A stretch of DNA of 64,000 nt from Hymenoscyphus infarciens (Eukaryota > Ascomycota > Leotiomycetes > Helotiales > Helotiaceae): NCBI GenBank assembly GCA_001414345.1, contig LLCB01000001.1:496001-560000 (forward strand), in the 5' to 3' direction. A program made the translations under genes and the position numbers. Every line of letters starts with the position of its first letter. Within the stretch, counting starts at the first letter, position 1. The notes under the pieces were generated by a model, which saw nothing but the letters and a program-made list of their open reading frames with translations, was not told where the DNA came from and did no database searches. Below are positions 56,390 through 64,000 of this stretch, in pieces.

Positions 56390-58700
56390 AAAAATAATAT
56401 CTCTTTTCTATAAATATCGTTATAACATATGTATTTTATTATGTAAAAATATAAATTAAATCTATTAGTTTATTATTCGACTCTCTAAATTAATAGAAGT
56501 CTATAAATACTACGCTTAGTAGTTTATAAACTTTTACTTAATATTATTCTAGCTTTCTAAAATAAGCTTCTTTATAGTTATATTATTAAGGTTTACTACG
56601 AAGGTACTACTTTAATAGCTTATAAGAAGCTAAAAAAAAGTGCTTATTATACTTGTTAATAGCCGCGGATCTACTTTATACTCTTTAACTTTATCTATAA
56701 CTTATTATTAAAATAAATTAAGATATAAAGAGAATAGAAATAGATTTTAGTATACTACTACTCTCTTAATTATTTAACTAGAACTAGAATAATTAAATTA
56801 ATTATTCTATAAGACTAGAATAATACGATTTATATTATCTTTATTATTCTAGAAGAGTTAGAAGAATTATAAAAGAGAAAAGTACTTTAGACTATAATTC
56901 CTATAACTTCTCTAATAAGAGTAGTATTTATCTTTAATATTTTAGTTAGTAGTAGTTCTTTATCTAAAGTAGTAGCTGATTTTTATATTATAAAAGACAC
57001 TAAGTCTATTAAATTACTAGAGTTAAGTTAGAAAATATTAGTTTATACGACGCTATTATATTAAAGATTAGTTAGTAATTTCTAAATATATATTAACTCT
57101 CTTATAAATAAATAATTAATTATCTTAGAATTCTTCTAACTTCTTTAATTACGTTATATATTATCTTATAGTAGTTTTAATAGTATAATAGCTTATTATA
57201 ATAGCACGCTATTCTAAATTACTAGTATTCGTAAAACTACTATTACTCTTAATACTTTAAAGCTAAGATTTATAATTAACCTAATACTTATAAAATAGAA
57301 GATGCTAAAAGAAGTAAGGTTTAGATATTATATATTTTACTTTAAGGCTTTATATATTTAGCTTTAAGACTCTTATTATTTTATTAGCTATATTAGAAAG
57401 AGCTTAGTTATTATTATTATTATTAGAACTTAGTAGTCTCCGACCTCTTATATATAGACAGTTGTTTATACTTAGTATAGAAGAGAGATAGTTTTTCCTT
57501 TTTTTATAATAGTACGAAATATATACTACTACTAAAGAGGTATATAAGAGTGCGTTCGAGACAGAATAATATATATAAATACTAGGCTCTAATATAGAAG
57601 AAAAAGAAAAACTATCTCTCTTCTATACTAAGTATAAATATTTATATATAAGAGATTAGAGACTACTAAGTCTCGATAATAATAATAACCGAGCTCTTTC
57701 TAATATAGCTAATAAAATAATAAAGGCTTTAAAGCGAAATATATAATATCTAAACCTTACTCTCTTTAATACCTTCTATTTTCTAAGTATTAGGTTAATT
57801 ATAAATCTTAGCTTCGAGGTATTAAGAGTATTAGTAGTTTCACGAATACTAGTAATTTAGAATAGCGTACTATTATACTTATTAGTTTTTCTAAAGAGCT
57901 AGCGCTAATATTTATAGTATAGAGAAATTCCTATATACTAAGAAAAACTTACGCTATTAGTTATATTAAAAAACTATTACTCGTTTTACTTACTATTTAC
58001 GATTTCTATTATCTTAGGTATTTACTACTAATAGTCTACGATACGTAGTATTATAGCTAGTAGTTATTTAAAAGACAGATCTAAAAGGCTATAATAACTA
58101 TATATAAGAACTTATCTTCTGAAAAGTGTTTAAGTAATAGCTTTCTTTTAAGTTTATATTACTTATAAAAGAGTAAGCTTAATATATTATTTTATTAGTT
58201 TTATTATTTTAATTTTATAGCTCTACTCTTCTTAACACGTTAGACCTTTTAAAGTCTTACTTAGAACTATCTATTATAATAATTAAGAATACTAGAATAG
58301 GTTAAATATTTATATTTTATTAATAAAGATATTAGGTTATACTAGCTATAATTTATAAGTAGACGTCTCTTACGATTTCAAAAGCCTTAGAGTAAAAATA
58401 ACAAGGGGGAAAGTATCTCGCCTACGCTACTATTATTACTTTGTAGAGAGAGGAAATATAACTTTTTAATATATAAGCGGAAAAAGAAGAGGTAGAGGAA
58501 TCGGTGATTTTGTATATACGAAAGCTATCTAATACTGATCGAGTAGTAAAAAGAGAGAGGAATTTTAATATACGCGAAACTACCTCATACTAATCGAGTA
58601 GCAAAATATGTATAAAAGACTTGTTTAACATTCGATCCGGCTTAAACGTTAAAGAGGTGAGAGTATGTAACCATTTTTTAATTTTTTTTTCATACGTAAT
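56390..58700. repeat. AT-rich RIP block 2
   Basis: Very TA-rich sequence without frames, containing the large palindrome below and, at its right edge, two copies of a ~40-bp repeat about 55 bp apart (58512-58550 and 58566-58606; ACTGATCGAGTAGTAAAA versus ACTAATCGAGTAGCAAAA). Remaining sequence is unidentified degraded repeat. Confidence 0.8.
57190..57884. repeat. Large imperfect palindrome with ~300-bp arms
   Basis: Arms 57190-57504 and 57599-57884 are inverted copies, with one ~20-bp insertion in the left arm near 57355. Matching words include GCTAAGATTTATAATTAACC, TTAGATATTATATATTT and CTTAGTATAGAAGAGAGATA. Arms differ chiefly by transitions. The ~94-bp spacer (TAGTACGAAATATATAC...) matches the first 100 bp of the LTR-like repeats at 15.77 and 18.42 kb. 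Confidence 0.88.
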
Positions 58701-58782
58701 AATACTCGGCTACTAGGCGCAAGTACGAAAACCAGGGGAGAGAAAGCCGTACCTAGGAATAGTATAAAGTGAGAGGCCCGTC

Positions 58783-60601
58783 CTAAGAACGCTTTCGCTT
58801 TTTAGGGTTTCGCTCCTTCTCTGGCGTGGCTTTACTATCACTATCAAACCAACTTTCATTTTCATCCTTGAAAGCCTCATCCCCGCGGTGCGCCCAGAGC
58901 GAGGCAAATCGTTGGCGGAGTATGCTACTAGTGCAGTTTTTTTTCAAACCCACACGGTCCGCGAGTGCGTTGGTATGTTCAATGCATACGGTAGCCTTGC
59001 GGTCTTTGGGAGCTGCTGCCATTTCGAGCATTCCCAGGAAATCGCACTTATCCATTCTCAGCGGACACCAGAAACTGGCTTCGACTAGGATTCTCCAGAT
59101 TTCAGGCACGCGATTGCACCTACAAGCATAGCCGCTGATTTGCGAAGGCCATACTTCCTCTAATTCACCGGAGTCTTTTGTTGCTACCCCCTTGGCGTGG
59201 GCCTCGATTTTGTCCATCCACTCAAAACTGGTTTTGTGCAGCCTTGCAACCGATAAATTGCCTACTTCGGTGAGATCATCGATAAATTTGTGGAATACGT
59301 CGTCGTCCAGGTCGTCCTCTGTCATAGCTGTTACTACGAGACCCGGATTCGCCTTAACGTAGATCTCATGGTTGGTCAAAAAGAACTGTCGCACGCGTGC
59401 TACCAACTCGTCTGCCTTGCTCATCTCGGCCAACTTTCTTTCACATTCATCGATACGCGATTGGAGCATTGCTTTGTCGATTCGTAGCAACTCTTTCTGT
59501 TGGTCCCGAGAGAGCTTGAGGTTGGCTCCGTCGAGTGCAGCGATTTCATCGGGGATTCTAGACTCTTTTGAAGCTTCCGCACCTACTCCATCCTCCAAAT
59601 CAAGAAAACCCGGATGGGATGCGGCCTCGAATCCAGGCCCGACCTCGACATGACTTTTCCTGGTGGTGCGGGTGTTGCAATGAATGTAGCATCCAACTCG
59701 CCGGCATACACCTTCAGATCAACCCACCCTTCCCCAACCATTTCCTCAGTGATGAACCCGTATTCATTGAGTTTACATCCATGTTTCCGTAACAAACCCC
59801 CATCCAAACATGGAACTGGTGCCGTGACACTGCCATCCCTTGCTGCTGCCGCAGCCTTGGTGACGTCTAGCACTATCATGTGCTTTGCAGGATAAAACCA
59901 CTTGATTGAAGGGCTCTCAAGCTTGGCTTGTATTCGGGCGAATGTTTGTTGATTCATGGCGCGAATAAAATCCAATGGCTGGTAAGCTTCAGCTATTTGG
60001 GCAAGCCTATTCACCGTGCCGTTGGCGCGAAATACCTCTGTATCCTCAAAAATGATCCGGACAATATCTAGGCCGCGTGCGTCGTCTTTCCATGCTGCTT
60101 TGAACCGATCCTTCGATGCTTGTAAACGGTTTCGTCGAGCTTCGTAATGCGTCACCATCTCTGAAAACCCCAAAAAGTTCGCCAATATATTATTTTGTAT
60201 TGCCGGGTCAAGGGTCTGTAACCAGTTTTGCATACCGAGAGTCGTGCTTTCATGCTCGGAAGTGGTCCATGCTGTCCATGCTGCTGTGGCTATCGCGTCT
60301 TTTTGTTCGATCGTTTTGGCATTCTTCTCCAACTCTATGGCCTCCTCGAGCCCAGAGACTACTTGCCATTCATAAGAGAATTGGATAAGTGCACCACGAC
60401 TTGTTCCTGCTTGGGCTTTCCGAATGGGGGCTTGTTTTGCTTTGATCAATTGGCTGAGGCCCTTGGTGTTTGTTTTCGTAATTGGAATCTCATTGTCTTC
60501 GTCTGAATCCACGACATGTTTACTGGATTTTACGTTTTTGGTTACTTCTTTGCCTAGGCTGGCCGTTCCGATTTCTTTCTCTTCTTCTCAGATCCATCCA
60601 T
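58783..60601 (-). pseudogene. Unknown fungal gene with frameshift(s), isolated between RIP blocks
   Basis: An ATG at 60601 opens MDGSEKKRKKSERPA, then a stop. One base out of frame the reading continues (SLGKEVTKNVKSS...) into a 300-residue frame ending at 59583. A 271-residue frame (to 58783) continues one frame over. The first shift has no possible intron (no GT between), so a one-base loss is likely. The second could be an intron from GTCATG to TTGGAG|GAT, phase 0, or another shift. The protein would be ~570 residues, helical, with K/R-rich ends (last residues RNPKKRKRS look nuclear). Blocks include SYEWQVVSGLEEAIELEKNA and SQISGYACRCNRVPEIWRIL. I do not recognise the family. Composition is normal, not RIP-like, although RIP DNA begins within about 100 bp on its left. 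An assembly or sequencing error could also explain the breaks. Confidence 0.5.
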
Positions 60602-61385
60602 GATGAAATTTCCAACCAGAGATCGAAGATTGATACAGAGAAGGAGTGTTTAATCTGATCAAAGATGGCTTTTCTATAAAAGTCAGAAAAGATTCATCAA
60701 AAAAATCAAGTCCTAGCTTAAACATGAGAATTTTAATATGGAACTTACCAAGTGCTTAGGCGTGAAATCTTTGATCTAATCAAAGTATGTTTTTTGGTCA
60801 ATTCTGAAAAAAAGTTAACTTAGTGATGTTTCTTGGTTTTTAGAAACGCGAGAAAAGGTTGTCTAATAGAAAACAAAGATAGAGGAGAAAGGGAGAAGAT
60901 GTTTGGTTTTATGCCCACTAGCGCCATCCGCTAATCCCGAATAGGAAGCGCTATTTTGCTCCACAATGTCACTACCTATTCAGGTTTTGTTACAGATCGT
61001 AAAAGCTCAAATCTCTGTAGATGGAAATATAGAAGGTGTAAGATTTTGTGGAAAGGAAAGAACTTGAGAACTTACTTAGGAAAGGACTAGACTGTTGGTT
61101 GTTGTTATTTGATAAGAAAATAAGAGAAGATGGAGGAGAAAGGTAGAAGAGGCTACTTTTAAGCTGAGAACTCGGAGGTTTTTGCAAGGAAGGAGCGAGT
61201 CGCTAATGTACTGTTGTGTTCACTTTTAAAGGTGAGGTTAGTCATTCACTAGTATTTCTCGCTAAAGTGGCTTGGCACTGCTAGCCGAGATCCAATCAAC
61301 GAAAACGATTTCAGAAGAAGGCGACGAAGATTCCCTAGTCTAGGAAACGAGTCAATTTTGAGAGTAAGGACGAGGATAAGGACTA
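60602..61385. other. 5' leader/promoter of the frameshifted gene
   Basis: The minus strand shows good donors GGTAAGTTCC (about 60746) and AAGTAAGTTCTC (about 61073), each with acceptors further in (TTTTTTTCAG, CTTTTATAG). This suggests a multiply spliced 5' UTR. Two G/A-rich blocks (GGAGGAGAAAGG and relatives, near 60.89 and 61.13 kb) are similar. Confidence 0.4.
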
Positions 61386-64000
61386 ATACGAGGTCGAGGC
61401 TGCGGGGACAAATATGAAGAGCTACTAAAGTACTAATAAGAATCGAATTCTAATAAAGAAAGCCTAATAAAACATAAACGGCTAAGCTACTTACTTTTTA
61501 TATAAAGAGGAGTAGATCTTATGTCTTAAGAGTACGATAGAAAACAAGGAAGAGAGATATTATAGATAATATTAGAGATAGATAAAATATAGAGCTTAGA
61601 GTAAAACGTACTAAAAAGAAGAGCAGTTAGTATAGTATATAGCGTAGAGAAAGTAGCCTCGTACTTGAAAAGTAAATTAATCGGTACTAATAATAAGTAC
61701 GATACTAACTAAGTATCTAATTTTAGAGATTATCTATAGAAGCGAGTTATACTAATAAAGTTCTTTTATTATATTCTTTAGATACTAGATATTAGGTTTA
61801 GCTATTATAATAATTTATACTAGTAGCTAGAATAGTTCTATTCGTAGCTAGGTTTAAAAATATTAAATAGTAGCTAAAAGATTACTACTACTAGTAATAA
61901 ATACTATACTTTATTATAATTCTTAGTCTATTTCTTATAATCTAGTAAGAGATTAGTTATAAAGTTCTTAGAAATATTCAACCTTTTACTATTCTATATC
62001 TAACTCTTAGTAAAATATTATAACTAAATCTATCTATTTATATAAAGCTTATAGTAAGTATATAAACTAGCTATAGTCTCTTAAGTATAAAGTTTATTAT
62101 TATTCTTTAATTATATTATTAATACTAAAAGTTATAAGATTAAAGCTATTTATAAATATTAAATTATTAAATTATTAAAGAACTTTATAAATTAAACTTA
62201 TTAGAATACTAAGTCTTCTTTAAAATATTATCTTATAATATCGTAGCTTTTATTCTATTTAGTATATTAAAATCTTTTAGATAAGTGTCTTCTATATTTA
62301 TAAAGCTATTCTATATCTCTAAAGATCTTTACTATTTAAAATTCCAAAAAAGTAGTAGTAATATTATAATAGTTTCTTATATCTTAACTTCTAGATATAT
62401 TATATAATCTTATAATAAAGCTACTATCTCTACTACTATATTATTACTATAATTATTACTCTTATTAAGTACTATTAGTATATTCTTTTAGTTACTTTTT
62501 ATAATATTTATTAGATTATCGCGATATATATTATAGAAAAAATAATATAAATATAATAAAATATTATTAAAAAATTAATAATAATCGATAAAATATCAGG
62601 TTTTTAGTACTAGTACTATAGTACTAAATAGATATTATATAACGTATATTCTCTTTTTCAAAATCTGCTTTATTATATTAAAAAAGTTATTATATAAATT
62701 CTAATTTAGTATAAAGAACTTATAATAAAAAGTATAATTTATGAATTATTTATTTTAATAATATAATTATATAACTTTATTTTTATTTTTAGAAAATACT
62801 AAGACTAAGCTTTCTATTAGCTCTTAGCTAGAAGAACTATTATTCTCTAGATTAACTATTTTTCTACTAATAATTAATCTATTATTAGTTATTCTTAGAA
62901 ACCTAGTATTAATTAGAGTACTTAATATAATATAATAAATATTATAGATCTTCTTAATATACTACTATTAAGATCGCTCTCTAAGCTTATATATATTTAA
63001 TAGTTATATATTAAATTAATTAGTTTTATATAAGTAAAAGAAGAAGAGATAGAAAGAATAATCTAAGTCTAAGTTTATAATACTATTTATAAGTAAATAA
63101 GACTACTTTTTAAACTAAGTATTAGATACTTTATTTTTAAGTTTCTAAAATAAAGTATTAGTTTAACTCTAGAAGAAATAGTTTTAATTACTAATCTAGA
63201 GAAGCTCTTAGAAATAGTTTTTCTATCTTAAATTATATATATAATAGTAGCTATAATAGTAGCTATAATAGTCTATATAGATCTTAAGAAATTATTTTAA
63301 TTTTAAGATATTTTTAATCTAGATTTACTATTATATTATATACTTAAGTCTTACTAAAATATTATATAATAATCTTATTTTAAATTATTTAGAATTTATA
63401 TCTTAAATAAGCTACTAGATTAGTAGTAAAGTATAAAGACTTAGTATAGTTCTAGATATTTTTAGTTAGCTTAGATTAGAAATAGAATATAATTTCTACT
63501 ATATAAGCTTACTCTTAACTATAGAAGTAGTCTTATCTATTATAGTATTCCTTTACTTTTATAAAATATAGATTTATTATCTTCTAATTTATTATAAGTA
63601 AATAGTCTCTAAATTAATAGTAATAGATTCTTTACTAAATACTTTACTTTTATAAAATATATTTAAGTATTTAAATATATCTATTTATACTTAGTATAAT
63701 AGAGATTATAAAAGTAATAAGATTAAATATATAAAGTAGTAGAAGAACTAAAATTATCTTTTTTATCTTAATAATAAAAGAACTTAAAACGTTATTTTAG
63801 TACTAGTAGATATAAAGTTAAGAAATTAAAATAGTTATATATATAAAGCTCTTTTATTATACTTTTAGTAATAATAATATTTTTTAATATTATTTATATT
63901 TATTAAAAGTTTAATATATTCTTAGTATAGATAGATATAGAGTAGTAAAAGATAATATCTTATAGTCGCTAGTTCTATACTTTCTCTTAGAATAACGAAT
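61386..64000. repeat. AT-rich RIP block 3, runs off the window
   Basis: Very AT-rich with no intact frame. Composition decays gradually from 61.39 kb. The remains are probably one or more transposons but no motif survives that I can read. I found no terminal repeats within the visible part. Confidence 0.75.

Noticed and set aside
61386..64000. Search for a recognisable reverse transcriptase or transposase in the last RIP block
   Set aside because: No frame is readable enough without aligning further copies; any family name would be a guess.

Overview
The window looks like nuclear DNA of a filamentous ascomycete (Pezizomycotina). Genes carry short GT-AG introns, mostly 47-70 bp, and the conserved genes are typical of that group: a Pom1-type DYRK kinase, the Mediator kinase Ssn3/Cdk8, a Pex24/Pex29-type peroxin, a TinC/ADIP-type protein, an Mhp1-type LRR protein and an Egh16-type secreted protein. 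A leotiomycete is my best guess, but no search was run. Base composition switches sharply between gene-rich DNA and AT-rich blocks (about 15.8-22.6, 56.4-58.7 and 61.4-64.0 kb). The blocks are full of TA-rich words, and their repeat copies differ almost only by C/T and G/A transitions, the signature of repeat-induced point mutation (RIP).

Layout. 0-3.1 kb: 3' part of a large arginine-rich protein (+). 3.3-3.9: a 174-aa unknown protein (-). 5.6-7.8: TinC/ADIP-type coiled-coil protein (-). 10.0-14.4: Pom1-like kinase (-). 15.8-22.8: a RIP-degraded LTR-like element followed by a RIP-degraded element with terminal inverted repeats. 23.4-25.0: peroxisomal membrane peroxin (+). 26.0-28.2: pseudogene of a fungal CorA-like membrane protein, ended by a 588-bp inverted-repeat element. 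29.9-30.8: Egh16-like secreted protein (-). 31-35.9: long gene-poor stretch with several inverted repeats. 35.9-36.7: single-pass membrane protein (+). 39.6-43.5: Mhp1-like LRR protein (-). 44.7-45.5: Dcg1-like racemase (+). 47.5-49.1: sugar transporter (-). 51.1-52.7: Ssn3 (+). 53.35: candidate 41-aa gene (+). 54.3-55.7: unknown protein (-). 56.4-58.7: RIP block holding a large palindrome. 58.8-60.6: frameshifted gene stranded between two RIP blocks (-). 61.4-64.0: RIP block running off the window.

The genes show no sign of being a cluster; most are independent housekeeping or signalling genes. The unifying feature of the gene-rich part is a dispersed family of ~200-bp elements with nested terminal inverted repeats. 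I find seven recognisable copies plus fragments, nearly all in intergenic DNA. Exon boundaries given here were worked out by hand from splice signals, reading phase and family resemblance. In every spliced gene whose two ends lie in the window, exon lengths sum to a multiple of three.
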